A stretch of DNA of 64,000 nucleotides from Muribaculaceae bacterium (GCA_017557665.1 JAFYYI010000034.1:186001-250000), one strand, 5' to 3'. Positions 24,273-34,206 are shown, counted from the stretch's first letter. Numbers and translations are program-made. Notes: generated from the sequence alone by a model not told the origin.

Positions 24273-26987
24273 TTATTTCTTCAATGCCTGGAGGGCTTGC
24301 TCCATAGTGGCAATCTTGCTCTCGGCGTCGGCTTTCTTCTTGCGCTCGTTGGCGACAACGGCCTCGGGAGCATTGGCGACGAAGCGTTCGTTGCTCAGTT
24401 TCTTGTCCACGCTGGCGAGGAAGCCGCGAGTGTACTCGAGGTCAGCCTCAAGTTTCTTGATTTCTTCCTCAACGTCGATGCTGCCAGCAACAGGCACGGC
24501 AAACTCGGCGGTGCCTACCATAAAGGCGGCTGCCGTGGGATCCTTCTCGGTCACAGCCTCAATTTTCTCAAGACCGGCGAGCTTGATGATGATGGCCTCG
24601 AAAGGATTGTTCAAGCCACCGACGGCCTGGAGAGTGAGCTGCTCCTTGTTGGGCAGGTTCTTCTGCTTGCGCACATTGCGAACGCCACCGACAATTTCCT
24701 TGACATCGGCCATAGCCTTGAGGAGCGCCTGATCGGCCTGCTCGGGCTCGGGAATGAGGGCATACATGATGCTCTCGCCATCCTTGCGCTCATCGAGGTG
24801 CTGCCAAAGCTCCTCGGTGATGAAGGGCATGAACGGATGCAGCAGACGCAGCAACATATCGAAGAACTCGAGCGTGGCTTGCATCGTGGCGCGGTCCATG
24901 GGCTGGCCATAGGCCGGCTTCACAGCCTCGAGATACCATGCCGAGAACTCTTCCCAGAAGAGGCGGTAGAGCACCATCATGGCATCGCTCAGGCGGAACT
25001 TCGAGAAGTGGTCCTTGACGGTGGCCAAGGCGTCATTGAGCTGATGACGGAACCAAAGCACAGCCTGACGGCTGGCTTCGGGCTGCTCGACATCGGCTAC
25101 CTCCCAACCCTTGACAAGACGGAAAGCGTTCCAGATTTTGTTGTTGAAATTGCGGCCCTGCTCACACAACGCGTCATCATACAGGATATCGTTACCAGCT
25201 GGTGCAGCGAGCATCAGACCCATGCGCACGCCGTCGGCACCGAACTTGTCAATCAGCATCAACGGGTCGGGTGAGTTACCCAGCGACTTGGACATCTTAC
25301 GGCCCAACTTGTCGCGCACGACACCCGTGAAATAGACGTTGCGGAACGGCATGTCGCCCATGTATTCGTAACCGGCCATGATCATGCGTGCCACCCAGAA
25401 GAAGATGATATCGGGAGCTGTCACCAGGTCATTGGTCGGATAGTAGTACTTGATCTCCTCGTTGCCGGGGTTGTTGATACCGTCGAACAGGGAGATGGGC
25501 CACAGCCATGAGCTGAACCACGTGTCGAGGGCGTCCTCATCGTGACGCAGCTCGCTTGCCTGAATATTCTCGTATCCAGGAATCTTGCGGGCCTTCTCGA
25601 GGGCCTCTTCCTCGTTCAGGGCAACTACATAGACCTCCTTCTCCTCATCTTCGGTGGGCAGGAAGTAGGCAGGGATGCGGTGGCCCCACCAGAGCTGGCG
25701 CGAGATGCACCAATCCTGGATACCCTCAAGCCAAACATTGTAGATGTTCTTGTATTTAGCGGGATGGAATTTGAGTTCATCGTTCTTCACGCAGGGCAGC
25801 GCGATATCGGCAAAATGCTTCATCTTCAGGAACCACTGCATACACAGGCGCGGCTCGACGGCGGTGTCGCTGTTGCGTTCGCTGTAGCCCACCTTGTTCT
25901 CGTAGTCCTCAATCTTCTCGATCAGGCCAGCATTCTGCAGGTCTGGCACAATCACCTTGCGGCACTCCATGCGGTCCATGCCGACGTAGAGCGGCGACTG
26001 CTCGCTGATGGTGGCATCGGCATTGAAGATGTCGATGGTCTCAAGATTGTGGGTCTTGCCCAGGACGTAGTCGTTGGGGTCGTGGGCGGGGGTCACCTTC
26101 AAGCAACCCGTACCGAACTCGATTTCCACATAGCGGTCCTCAATCACGTTGATGACGCGGCCCACCAGAGGCACGATCACCTTACGGCCCTTGAGCCACT
26201 GGTTCTTGGGATCCTTGGGGTTGATACACATGGCGGTATCGCCCATGATGGTCTCGGGGCGCGTGGTGGCAACGACGGCATAGTAGCCCTTCTCATCCTT
26301 GTGGATAATGTTGCCCTCGGTACGCAGCTGCTCCTCGTTCTCGAGGGTCTGCAGGCCGTCCACATAATACTTGAGATAGTACAGGTGGCTCTTCTCCTCG
26401 TGGTAGATGACCTCCTCGTTGCTCAATGCGGTCTGGGCCTTGGGGTCCCAGTTTACCATGCGCAGGCCACGATAGATGTAACCCTTGTCATAAAGATCGA
26501 CAAAGACCTTCAACACGCTCTTGCTGCGCGTCTCATCCATGGTGAAGGCGGTGCGGCTCCAGTCACAGGAGGCACCCAGTTTGCGCAACTGTTGCAGGAT
26601 AATGCCGCCGTGCTCATGCGTCCAGTCCCAAGCATGCTTGAGGAACTCGTCGCGCGTGAGGTCACGCTTGCGGATGCCCTGCTCGGCCAGGCGCTTCACC
26701 ACCTTGGCCTCGGTAGCAATCGAGGCGTGGTCGGTTCCGGGCACCCACAGGGCGTTCTTGCCCTCCATGCGCGCGCGGCGGATGAGGATGTCCTGAATGG
26801 TGTTGTTGAGCATGTGTCCCATGTGCAGCACACCCGTCACATTGGGAGGCGGAATGACGATGCAATAGGGTTCACGCTCATCGGGCACGCTCTTGAACAG
26901 GTCGTGCGATTCCCAGTACTTGTACCACTTGTCCTCGACCTCTTTAGGGTCGTATTTTGTAGCCAGTGTATTCTCTTTCTCGCTCAT
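24273..26987 (-). CDS. valS: Valyl-tRNA synthetase
   Basis: A 904-residue class I synthetase. The HIGH-type motif [17 protein letters not shown] is near 48-64, the KMSKS motif KMSKSLGN near 565-572, and the editing domain lies between. The C-terminal coiled coil ([17 protein letters not shown]...) that helps bind tRNA is present. Length is normal. The promoter box is at 27029-27036. Long plus-strand open frames over it are antisense shadows. Confidence 0.97.
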   Translation of the reverse strand: MSEKENTLATKYDPKEVEDKWYKYWESHDLFKSVPDEREPYCIVIPPPNVTGVLHMGHMLNNTIQDILIRRARMEGKNALWVPGTDHASIATEAKVVKRLAEQGIRKRDLTRDEFLKHAWDWTHEHGGIILQQLRKLGASCDWSRTAFTMDETRSKSVLKVFVDLYDKGYIYRGLRMVNWDPKAQTALSNEEVIYHEEKSHLYYLKYYVDGLQTLENEEQLRTEGNIIHKDEKGYYAVVATTRPETIMGDTAMCINPKDPKNQWLKGRKVIVPLVGRVINVIEDRYVEIEFGTGCLKVTPAHDPNDYVLGKTHNLETIDIFNADATISEQSPLYVGMDRMECRKVIVPDLQNAGLIEKIEDYENKVGYSERNSDTAVEPRLCMQWFLKMKHFADIALPCVKNDELKFHPAKYKNIYNVWLEGIQDWCISRQLWWGHRIPAYFLPTEDEEKEVYVVALNEEEALEKARKIPGYENIQASELRHDEDALDTWFSSWLWPISLFDGINNPGNEEIKYYYPTNDLVTAPDIIFFWVARMIMAGYEYMGDMPFRNVYFTGVVRDKLGRKMSKSLGNSPDPLMLIDKFGADGVRMGLMLAAPAGNDILYDDALCEQGRNFNNKIWNAFRLVKGWEVADVEQPEASRQAVLWFRHQLNDALATVKDHFSKFRLSDAMMVLYRLFWEEFSAWYLEAVKPAYGQPMDRATMQATLEFFDMLLRLLHPFMPFITEELWQHLDERKDGESIMYALIPEPEQADQALLKAMADVKEIVGGVRNVRKQKNLPNKEQLTLQAVGGLNNPFEAIIIKLAGLEKIEAVTEKDPTAAAFMVGTAEFAVPVAGSIDVEEEIKKLEADLEYTRGFLASVDKKLSNERFVANAPEAVVANERKKKADAESKIATMEQALQALKK

Positions 26988-27028
26988 TGTTTTTGGTTAT
27001 AATAATGTTTTTAGTTCCATTTAAACGG

Positions 27029-27036
27029 CAAAGGTA
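27029..27036 (-). promoter_or_regulatory. Promoter -7 box for valS-rpiB
   Basis: Minus-strand TACCTTTG followed by C, 41 bases before the valS start. Confidence 0.62.
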
Positions 27037-27097
27037 GTGAAAAACCGCCAAACAGCAAAACAGCATAGCGGTTTTTAGTCATTAACATCAAATGGAA

Positions 27098-27130
27098 GCG
27101 GCTGAATTGCCTGAGGAACAATTCAGCCGC
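27098..27130 (-). terminator. Hairpin after the 27161 gene
   Basis: Arms 27098-27109 and 27119-27130 are perfect over 12 bp with a 9-base loop. There is no strong U tract; a second possible stem with A5/T5 ends lies at about 27043-27076. Confidence 0.6.
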
Positions 27131-27160
27131 ACGTGATATGAAGTGATGTTGGAATGGTTT

Positions 27161-28060
27161 CTACTGTTCGGAAATCAGGATAGGGACACTGACAGAACGA
27201 AGGTCTGGATAATACTTCTCATTGATATACAGGACTTTCCAAGGATAGATCTGCATCAGTTGCGTTTTGATATCTTGCGCCAAACGGGCTTTTATATCAT
27301 CGTCGAGACTCCCCCCTCCTGCCCTGAAAGAAACAGACACCTCGCAGTTGACAAGATGGCCAATCGAGTCGACCTGAATCTTATTCACATTCAAGATAAT
27401 GCGTCCATCACGGGGCAAGTCCTCTATACTGATAGGTATTATGGCTTTGACAAGTTGTTGCTTTGGTTGAGTGGAATGATCCGTTTTCAAAAATGCGAGA
27501 ACATTACCTTGCTTGACAAGTTTCAATCCTTCAAGCGAAAAGCCATCAACAACGACTTTGTTTTGAAAGGTCTCTCGATCGGTGATTCTACCATTCTTGA
27601 CCTTGAATACCTGCTCCTGCTCATAGTTTCTGAAATAGCCTGTGTGCTCATAATAAAGCCGTTTCCCTCGAGCGACACGGATATCGCCATTGTACCACGA
27701 GGCAATGATTACCCCATTATCGTAGTATTCATTGAAGACCTTGTGCATATCCTCGGCCGAAAGACAAACATGGCTTTCCTCACGGCTATCCATCCAGACC
27801 TGGATGCTGTCGAGACACAGCATCTCGTCACTGTTGATACTCCAGCAGGCGGTGAATCCGTCCCAGTTGGCCGTACTTTTTATTCTGTTTTCGGGCAACA
27901 CGTCAATCAGTCGGTTAACAAGAGCAGCGTCACTGTTGATGGGCCGTCCAAGCAGTTGCCATTTCTCGCCATCGATGTAAAGGACTTCGCTATCCTGGCC
28001 CGTGGCCATCGAACTGATGGTGATGTTCAAAAAACATATGTAAAAAAACAATCGTTTCAT
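27161..28060 (-). CDS. Secreted protein of unknown function
   Basis: I do not recognise this family. The 299-residue product starts with a signal peptide (MKRLFFYICFLNITIS, cleavage near ATGQ). The middle holds paired-strand segments such as YYDNGVIIASWYNGDIRVARGKRLYY that resemble short repeats seen in MORN-like or beta-solenoid proteins, though not clearly enough to call. The C-terminal 100 residues (INVNKIQVDSIGH... to SVPILISEQ) have a two-strand/helix pattern reminiscent of TonB-C-like domains. It has its own promoter box at 28091-28098 and is divergent from the marC-like gene. Confidence 0.75.
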   Translation of the reverse strand: MKRLFFYICFLNITISSMATGQDSEVLYIDGEKWQLLGRPINSDAALVNRLIDVLPENRIKSTANWDGFTACWSINSDEMLCLDSIQVWMDSREESHVCLSAEDMHKVFNEYYDNGVIIASWYNGDIRVARGKRLYYEHTGYFRNYEQEQVFKVKNGRITDRETFQNKVVVDGFSLEGLKLVKQGNVLAFLKTDHSTQPKQQLVKAIIPISIEDLPRDGRIILNVNKIQVDSIGHLVNCEVSVSFRAGGGSLDDDIKARLAQDIKTQLMQIYPWKVLYINEKYYPDLRSVSVPILISEQ

Positions 28061-28090
28061 GTCGCCAAAGTTTTAGTGATTTCTCTGCTG

Positions 28091-28098
28091 CAAAATTA
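28091..28098 (-). promoter_or_regulatory. Promoter -7 box for the 27161 gene
   Basis: Minus-strand TAATTTTG followed by CAGC, 30 bases before the start at 28060. Confidence 0.62.
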
Positions 28099-28281
28099 TA
28101 GCGAAAAAACGAAAAATGGCCAGCATTTAATGGTCATTCTTCGTTTATTAAAATATTGATTTTTAATTACTTAAAAAAGAAAAAGGTCATTTTGGGGTCA
28201 TTCACATTTTGGCGACAAAAAAATAGGCCTTGAAAAGAGCGTTTTTGTGACTTTTCGATGAGAGGAAACAGGGAAAATGAG

Positions 28282-28289
28282 TACCTTTG
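28282..28289 (+). promoter_or_regulatory. Promoter -7 box for the MarC-family gene
   Basis: TACCTTTG followed by C, 25 bases before ATG 28315. The 28099-28281 spacer between the two divergent boxes is AT-rich without other recognised sites. Confidence 0.65.
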
Positions 28290-28314
28290 CAGTGTAATAA
28301 CAAAACCTCTGATT

Positions 28315-28893
28315 ATGGGAACAATTAATTTCACACAGATTCTGAGTGCAACGCTGGTATTGCTGAGTATCATCGACATCGTGGGCTCGATACCCATCAT
28401 CCTGCAGTTAAGGGAAAAGGGACGACATGTGGATGCTTGGAAGGCTACCCTCTACTCCACCCTGCTCATGGTAGGTTTCTACTATGGCGGGCACTGGTTG
28501 CTGCGCATCTTCAACTGCGATATCCACTCGTTTGCCACGGCAGGCGGTTTCCTGATGTTCCTGATGGCGCTGGAGATGATCCTCGACGTGGAAATCTTCA
28601 AGAACAACACGCCCAACAAGGGGGCGACGATGGTGCCGATGGTGTTCCCGCTGATTGCTGGTGCCGGCGTGCTGACAACGCTCATTTCGCTCAAGGCGAT
28701 GTATGACGACGTGAACATCTTTATCGGCCTGGTCATCAACATGGTATGGGTGTTCCTGGTCATCAAGAGCACCGGCAAAATCCAGAAACTGCTGGGCGAG
28801 GGCGGCATGATGTTCTCGCGCAAGTTCTTCGGTATCATCCTGCTGGCCATGAGCGTGAAAATGATGACGGAAAACATTGCCCATTTGTTTTAG
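28315..28893 (+). CDS. MarC family integral membrane protein
   Basis: A 192-residue inner-membrane protein with six hydrophobic segments. The N-terminal LLSIIDIVGSIPIIL and the later MVPMVFPLIAGAGVLTTLI are the conserved half-motifs of the MarC family, whose substrates are largely unknown. Start chosen at ATG 28315, which lies a normal distance after the promoter box. It is monocistronic, followed by heptads and a strong hairpin. Confidence 0.92.
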   Translation: MGTINFTQILSATLVLLSIIDIVGSIPIILQLREKGRHVDAWKATLYSTLLMVGFYYGGHWLLRIFNCDIHSFATAGGFLMFLMALEMILDVEIFKNNTPNKGATMVPMVFPLIAGAGVLTTLISLKAMYDDVNIFIGLVINMVWVFLVIKSTGKIQKLLGEGGMMFSRKFFGIILLAMSVKMMTENIAHLF

Positions 28894-28914
28894 ACATTAG
28901 ACGTTAGTCATTAG
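28894..28914 (+). repeat. Heptad array after the MarC gene
   Basis: ACATTAG, ACGTTAG, TCATTAG in direct contact with the stop codon TAG. Same 7-base period with TAG as at 1103-1184 and 13527-13628. Confidence 0.6.
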
Positions 28915-28921
28915 AGATATG

Positions 28922-28953
28922 GCGACAGCCGCCCTTTGTGGGGCGGCTGTCGC
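28922..28953. terminator. GC-rich bidirectional hairpin
   Basis: Arms 28922-28934 and 28941-28953 are perfect over 13 bp with a 6-base loop. It lies between the convergent MarC and GHL10 genes; T runs are weak on both sides. Confidence 0.72.
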
Positions 28954-28980
28954 TTGATTGAGTATGAGGAGAGGATTGGG

Positions 28981-30495
28981 TTATTTCCAGACGGGGTCGC
29001 TCTCGTTCCAGCAACGGTCAAGGGCGGTTACGGCATACTGCCAGTTGCCCTTGCCTTTGTCGGGTAGCGCATAAGACGTCTCGCCGGTGATGGCAAGGAT
29101 GTTGGCAGCATTGTCAAGCTTGCCTTTCTTACCCTTGGGGAAACGATAAACGACATAACGCACGGCCTGCTGCATCGGGTCGTCGGTATCGTGAGGGGCC
29201 CAAACAAGGCTCTTCTTGCCATTGACCTTCTTGATTTTCAAGTCACGGACAGCATGGGGAGCATGATTATCCAGCCAGGAGTATGCCGGGATGAGCGCAG
29301 GGTGGCTCATCTGATTGTTAGAGAGTGAATCAAGCACACCCTTGTGGTTGCTGGTGATGCTGTAAGCCGGCCACCAGGTCACACCATGCACATTGTCCAT
29401 TGAGCGTTGCAGTCGAAGCTTGTGGTCAAGCTGCGTGGGATTGGTGGGGTCACCGCCCTCTTCAGCGATGTCTTGATGGGACATCACGTTGTTGACAGCT
29501 TGGCCGTAATACATGTGGCGGCCGTTGGCATGGGCGTTCCACCAGTGCATGAGCACGAGGTCACTGGCCAATTTATGCTCCAGTTCCCAGTAGAGTTGCG
29601 GCACCATATAATCCACCCAGCCCTCGGCGGTCCACTTGGGGCAGTCGGCATAGAGAGCGTCATAGCACTGCAGGCCATTGGTCTCGCTACCGTAGGGGTC
29701 ACTGGCCTTGTTGCGCCAGATACCGAAGGGGCTGATGCCGAAACGCACCCATGGTTTCACCTCCTGGATGGTGTTGTGCAGCTGCTCAATGAGCAGGTCC
29801 ACGTTGTGGCGGCGCCAGTCGTTCTTGTCCCAGCCGATGCCGTACATGTCATAGGAAGTCGTATCGGGGAAATCCACACCAGTCACGGGATAGGGATAGA
29901 AATAATCATCCATGTGCAAGGCATCGATGTCATAACGCGTGAGAATGTCCCTGACCACCTGATCGATGAAGTCACGGCTCTCGGGCAGGCCCGGGTCGAA
30001 GTAAAGCTTGCCGTCGGCATACTTGAGGAACCACTCGGGATGCTCATAGTAGATGTGTCCCGGGGCCGGCTTGTCCTCCTCGCTGCTGGTCACACGATAG
30101 GGGTTGATCCACGCGTGCAGTTCCATGCCTCGCTTGTGGGACTCATCAATCATGAACTGCAACGGGTCCCACACAGGGTTAGGGGCTTTTCCGGGCTCTC
30201 CTGTGAGCCAGCGGCTCCAGGGCTCGATGTCGCTCACGTAGGCCGCGTCGGCTTGCGGACGAATTTGCCAGATGACAGCGTTGCAGTTGGCACGCTGCAA
30301 CAGATCCAGTTGCTCGATAAGATACTGGCGGGTCTGTTCAGGATTCATCTGGGCATACTGCTTCTGCCCGATGATGTGCATCCATGCGCCGCGGAACTCA
30401 TACTTGGGTTGGGACGTTGACACTGCATTGTTCTGTGCCATCACACAACCCGTCAAAGCTGTCAACAACAATGACAACAATAAGAATCGTTTCAT
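28981..30495 (-). CDS. GHL10-family glycoside hydrolase-like lipoprotein
   Basis: A 504-residue exported protein. The signal ends LTGC (Cys17), a good lipobox, though AQ at 20-21 would also fit signal peptidase I. Residues about 32-380 form a GHL10 (DUF187) TIM barrel: FRGAWMHIIG, IWQIRPQADAAY, LHAWINPYRV, DALHMDDYFYPYP, RFGISPFGIWRN and DYMVPQLYWE, with the Asp and Glu residues expected of a glycosidase. Known GHL10 relatives act on surface or wall glycans. The last 90 residues look like an FN3 domain (SLVWAPHD...ALDRCWNESDP). It stands just downstream of the glycan locus but reads as a separate unit. Confidence 0.9.
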   Translation of the reverse strand: MKRFLLLSLLLTALTGCVMAQNNAVSTSQPKYEFRGAWMHIIGQKQYAQMNPEQTRQYLIEQLDLLQRANCNAVIWQIRPQADAAYVSDIEPWSRWLTGEPGKAPNPVWDPLQFMIDESHKRGMELHAWINPYRVTSSEEDKPAPGHIYYEHPEWFLKYADGKLYFDPGLPESRDFIDQVVRDILTRYDIDALHMDDYFYPYPVTGVDFPDTTSYDMYGIGWDKNDWRRHNVDLLIEQLHNTIQEVKPWVRFGISPFGIWRNKASDPYGSETNGLQCYDALYADCPKWTAEGWVDYMVPQLYWELEHKLASDLVLMHWWNAHANGRHMYYGQAVNNVMSHQDIAEEGGDPTNPTQLDHKLRLQRSMDNVHGVTWWPAYSITSNHKGVLDSLSNNQMSHPALIPAYSWLDNHAPHAVRDLKIKKVNGKKSLVWAPHDTDDPMQQAVRYVVYRFPKGKKGKLDNAANILAITGETSYALPDKGKGNWQYAVTALDRCWNESDPVWK

Positions 30496-30529
30496 ATAGA
30501 CTTGAGTTTTTAGTCGGTATTCACAAATG

Positions 30530-30553
30530 AGAGACGCAAAAAATTGCGTCTCT
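30530..30553. repeat. Small perfect palindrome, possible terminator
   Basis: AGAGACGCAA, loop AAAA, TTGCGTCTCT: a 10-bp stem 25 bases past the stop of the lipoprotein gene at 30578. On the minus strand it could end the glycan transcript. Similar GAGACGC palindromes recur as dispersed repeats in other bacteria. Confidence 0.6.
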
Positions 30554-30577
30554 ACATTTTATCGTGTCAACCAGGGG

Positions 30578-32026
30578 TTATTCTTCTTCCTCCTCGGGGA
30601 TATAGACCCATACATAGGCACCAAGATCAATGGCTCCGCGCGAGAAGCGGTCATAGCCATATCGGTCATATCGACCTTCCTCGGGGCAAAGTGCAGGATT
30701 GCCCTTGCCGATGGCCGCGCTCTCGTTCCCGATGCGATAATCAAAGATGTAATCGTCGCGTATCGTGAGGAAACAGGGATCGGCCTCCCAAACGCAGTTG
30801 ATAAAGTGGCTATCGTCATATCCCGAGCTCTTGAGGAGGCAATAATTCATATAGACATCAAAATTGTCCAACTTGCCCTCATTTATCTCAGGAGACAGGC
30901 CATGGATGATGCAATTGTTGAAACGCGCCTTGATTTTACCGATAGTGCCATTGGAGAACTCCACATCAAAGACGTTGATGATCGGCAATGACGGGATGGA
31001 GAACAGGTAATAGTTGGCAAAAGTGCACTGGCTTGCCATCACCTTACCGCCGGCGAAATAAGCCACCTCCTCGGCAGCATCGCTGAATTCCGTGCCGATG
31101 GCCTCAACGTAGCATGCCGCCGTCGCCAGGCAAGTCGATGCCGAGTTGGTCAAGACGCAGTTCACCAGTTTCAGGGCACAATTGGTCGTATCCCCGTTCG
31201 CACTACAGTGCATGCCGATGGAGCTACCTTTCATCACCACATGTTTCAACACATTTCCCATCGTGGGCGGTGTGAAGATGATGCCACCCCACTGCCCTGA
31301 CATGATGTCGAAACTCGTTTCACCGACGATGCGGTCGAGACGGTCGCCACGGAATGTGATGGGCTCCTCGGCCGTGCCGTTAGCAATCATCTTGCCGGCA
31401 CAGCGCATCGCAGCCTTATCGTGGAACAACAACGTAGCGCCAGGATCAATGGTTAGCGTGGCACCAGGAGCCACAAACATCGTGTCGTAGATGAGGTAAG
31501 GCTTCTCGGCCGTTAAATGGCCCTTGCGCATCACCGTGTCACCCTTAATGCGCACCACGTCCTGTCCCCAGGCACTGAGCAGCACACTCTTTGACACACC
31601 ATTGGCCACAAATTCCAGCCTGTCCTCGAGCAAGGTAGGCTCATTCTGCTCCATCTCGTCGAGTTTTGCCTCGATAAAGATGAAAATCGAGTCGTTGCCA
31701 CGAATCTCCACATTCTGGAACTCATCGCCACGCACACCGTCAACATTGAGGTGGAAATGACCCTTCTGTGAAAGGCCTGCCACCTTGATAGACGATATGT
31801 TGATCTGTTTCTTGCTGTGGTTATACACCACCATCTGCTTGGTGGCCGTGCCCTGGAGCGTGATGACCGTGTCGAAGGCCACCGTGTCCATATTGAACGC
31901 CAGCACATCGCTTGACGAGGTGGTGAAACCGTCCTCGATGCAAGAGGTGAACAGCGCCGAGAGGACCAACGCTGCCACTGCAAGCCATATTGTAAACCTT
32001 GTGTTAATCATTGCTTGAATCGTCAT
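30578..32026 (-). CDS. Lipoprotein with beta-helix-like repeats
   Basis: A 482-residue outer-membrane-type lipoprotein. The lipobox ends FTSC and is followed by IEDG, an acidic flank typical of surface-export signals in Bacteroidota. From about 200 onward repeated short strands (ITFRGDRLDR, GGIIFTPPTMGN, LKHVVMKGSSIGMHC, LKLVNCVLTNS, ARFNNCIIHG) fit a right-handed parallel beta-helix such as choice-of-anchor or polysaccharide-binding families. The C-terminus is acidic (EEEEE). ATG at 32026 or 32011 could be the start. It is last in the leftward run and 58 bases after the EEP gene; a glycan-binding or surface role is inference. Confidence 0.8.
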   Translation of the reverse strand: MTIQAMINTRFTIWLAVAALVLSALFTSCIEDGFTTSSSDVLAFNMDTVAFDTVITLQGTATKQMVVYNHSKKQINISSIKVAGLSQKGHFHLNVDGVRGDEFQNVEIRGNDSIFIFIEAKLDEMEQNEPTLLEDRLEFVANGVSKSVLLSAWGQDVVRIKGDTVMRKGHLTAEKPYLIYDTMFVAPGATLTIDPGATLLFHDKAAMRCAGKMIANGTAEEPITFRGDRLDRIVGETSFDIMSGQWGGIIFTPPTMGNVLKHVVMKGSSIGMHCSANGDTTNCALKLVNCVLTNSASTCLATAACYVEAIGTEFSDAAEEVAYFAGGKVMASQCTFANYYLFSIPSLPIINVFDVEFSNGTIGKIKARFNNCIIHGLSPEINEGKLDNFDVYMNYCLLKSSGYDDSHFINCVWEADPCFLTIRDDYIFDYRIGNESAAIGKGNPALCPEEGRYDRYGYDRFSRGAIDLGAYVWVYIPEEEEE

Positions 32027-32084
32027 TTATTTATTATAATGAACGAGAAAAACGCCATTATAGTATGCAGGACGCTTGAAATGA

Positions 32085-33137
32085 CTATCGTTCAAACAAC
32101 GCCACCAGAGGATAGTGGTCGCTCTCGCCCTCCTTATCGCATCGGCACCATAACGGCTTGAGTTCACCGCGATAGAAGATGTGGTCGATTTTCACATACA
32201 GGTGATGGGCATGGAAAGTGTAAACGGGTCCAAAGCCTGTGTCGGCCCAAGCATCACGCAGGTCTTCGCCACAGATGGTGCGATAGGTGAAAGAGCCCGG
32301 GGTGTCGTTCATGTCACCCATCACGAGGATGTCACCGGGAGATTCATCCAAGAGTTTGCGCATCGCCTGAGCTTGTCGCGAATGGATGACAAAGCCGTTA
32401 CCCAACTTGCGTGCCACCGACTTGATGCGCCTTTTGCGGGCAGAAGGAATGTTCATCGACTCGATGACCTGACTATCGTTGCTGGTGAATCGCAACGAAC
32501 TCAAATGCATGCTCACGACACGCAGTTCCCCGCCCGGCGCATCGACGTCCCAAGCCTTGATAAAATAATTCAAGGTGTCCTTGTCAAGGATTGGTGACTG
32601 CACCTCGGTGAAAGGGTATTTGGAGAGGATGCCCACGTCAAAGAAGTGCTTCTTGCGATAGGGATACTTCTTATACAACTCGGCGAGCATCGGCTTCACG
32701 GTCTTGAGCTGCTCATAGGAGAAATAGACCAGTCCCTCCTGAATGACAACGATATCGGCATTCTGGTCGAGGATGTAGCGCATATTCTTACTAGGATTGT
32801 CGCCATCGGCCCAATTGAATTCGGTCACATTCATCGTCAAGACCTTGAACTGCGTCTTGTCAGGGGTTGCATCGGGATGAATGACATTAAAAGGAGAAAT
32901 CAGCCTCATTGTGGGCCATGACAACAACAGGGCACCAAAGATGACAGCTATCGCCCTCCACTGCCTGAACACAGCCAGCAACGCCATCATAACGATAGCA
33001 GTTATCGCCACGACCGGCAACGCCAAAGTCAGCATCGACGGCAAGGTCCAAACCTTAGGATCCACACGGCCACCATAAGCCGAAAGGAGTAGCGCGAAGG
33101 CCATCAAGATGGCCAAAACTCGTACAATATACTTCAT
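32085..33137 (-). CDS. Membrane-anchored endonuclease/exonuclease/phosphatase-family protein
   Basis: A 350-residue protein. Start chosen at ATG 33137; the longer frame overlaps the preceding gene. Residues 1-80 hold two or three membrane segments (MALLLSAYGG..., LTLALPVVAITAIVMMALLAV, IAVIFGALLLSW). The EEP domain follows: LTMNVTEFN, DIVVIQEG, RVVSMHLSS, LVMGDMNDTP and DHYPLVA contain the catalytic Asn, Glu, His and Asp residues. Relatives are often annotated as membrane-bound phosphodiesterases of unknown substrate. It follows the acyltransferase gene by 10 bases. Confidence 0.88.
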   Translation of the reverse strand: MKYIVRVLAILMAFALLLSAYGGRVDPKVWTLPSMLTLALPVVAITAIVMMALLAVFRQWRAIAVIFGALLLSWPTMRLISPFNVIHPDATPDKTQFKVLTMNVTEFNWADGDNPSKNMRYILDQNADIVVIQEGLVYFSYEQLKTVKPMLAELYKKYPYRKKHFFDVGILSKYPFTEVQSPILDKDTLNYFIKAWDVDAPGGELRVVSMHLSSLRFTSNDSQVIESMNIPSARKRRIKSVARKLGNGFVIHSRQAQAMRKLLDESPGDILVMGDMNDTPGSFTYRTICGEDLRDAWADTGFGPVYTFHAHHLYVKIDHIFYRGELKPLWCRCDKEGESDHYPLVALFER

Positions 33138-33147
33138 AACAGGATTA

Positions 33148-34167
33148 TCAACGTAATTTCCAGCCCATGCGGAAGAAAGGCTCTTGGGCCGTGAACCGCG
33201 GGGCATAAGTCTTGAGCAACCATATCAGCGGCCACTCCAGTGCCATTGTCAGCACAAAGACCAGGAGCGTCAACCCGATGCCGTAATCCATGCCATGCCT
33301 CAAGAGCAGGAAGCGGATGGGTTGCAAAATCAAGGGATGAGTGCCCAGAATGATGAGCGAGTAGCGGCCATAGTGACACAAGACCGGAACGCGCGGAATC
33401 GGCTTGCAGGCCCAGAAGAGCGCCAGGATGGCCACGAAGGGCAAGAGATATAACTTCCAATAAGCCGGCAAAACCTGGAAATGGAGGTTCATGAACTCAT
33501 TCAGCCAATAGATGGGCATCGCCACCAACAAGAGTGCCAGAATGCCCCATCCATCCCATTTTGAGGGCTTCAAAGCACCTAATCTCTTCATACCCCACCC
33601 CAACACGAAATAAGGCAAAGCCACCAGAGAAGTGTCGAACATCAGCGGTAATTCCACTTTGTTCACCCCTAATTCATAACCGATGACCGACAGTAATATC
33701 GTAGCCACTACCAGACCCCACAACGGCTTAATCCAGCGCTGCAAGGCATAGAAGATGACATTGACCCAGAACAGGCTCAAGAGGAACCAAAGCGGCGTGG
33801 TGTTAGGCCAGTAGCGCAGGTAGAACGGCTCAATGAGCTGTAAAGGTGACACGTCAATCGGGTCGGCTCCCAACGCAAGTCTCACACCGGCCTCGAGGCA
33901 ACGCACCGCATAGGCAAAGACCACAAAAAAAACGAACGGCACAAGGATATTGTTCACCTTGCGCCGCGTGAAGTCGGCATATCCCTCATATAGTTTGAAA
34001 AAGATGCCAGATATGAAATAGTACATGGGCAGGCGGAAAGCCTGCAATGCGTCATTGAGGTGAGGTGCGAGGTAGTTGAAGAACTTGTGGTCGATGTGGT
34101 ACATCACGATGAGCATGATGCACAGGCACTTCATCAAGTCGATGTATGGAATGCGCCGCTTCTCCAT
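33148..34167 (-). CDS. Acyltransferase 3 family membrane protein (first of three)
   Basis: A 339-residue multi-pass inner-membrane protein of the acyltransferase-3 (OafA/NodX) family. It opens with RIPYIDLMKCLCIMLIVMYHI, where the conserved His follows the first membrane segment, and continues with FRLPMYYFISGIFF and about ten hydrophobic segments. The family transfers acyl groups, often acetyl, to periplasmic sugars. It is 39 bases after an ACP gene and near FkbH, so an ACP-bound or glyceryl donor is conceivable. Start chosen at ATG 34167 over GTG 34170. Confidence 0.9.
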   Translation of the reverse strand: MEKRRIPYIDLMKCLCIMLIVMYHIDHKFFNYLAPHLNDALQAFRLPMYYFISGIFFKLYEGYADFTRRKVNNILVPFVFFVVFAYAVRCLEAGVRLALGADPIDVSPLQLIEPFYLRYWPNTTPLWFLLSLFWVNVIFYALQRWIKPLWGLVVATILLSVIGYELGVNKVELPLMFDTSLVALPYFVLGWGMKRLGALKPSKWDGWGILALLLVAMPIYWLNEFMNLHFQVLPAYWKLYLLPFVAILALFWACKPIPRVPVLCHYGRYSLIILGTHPLILQPIRFLLLRHGMDYGIGLTLLVFVLTMALEWPLIWLLKTYAPRFTAQEPFFRMGWKLR

Positions 34168-34206
34168 CACACGGTGGCACTCTCCTGGGAGGAAAACAGT
34201 AAGGGG

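Noticed and set aside
25542..27002. 486-codon open frame on the plus strand
   Set aside because: It lies fully antisense to valS, has no family motif and has the low-complexity composition of a shadow frame.
29407..30420. 337-codon open frame on the plus strand
   Set aside because: Antisense to the GHL10 gene, which has clear motifs on the minus strand.
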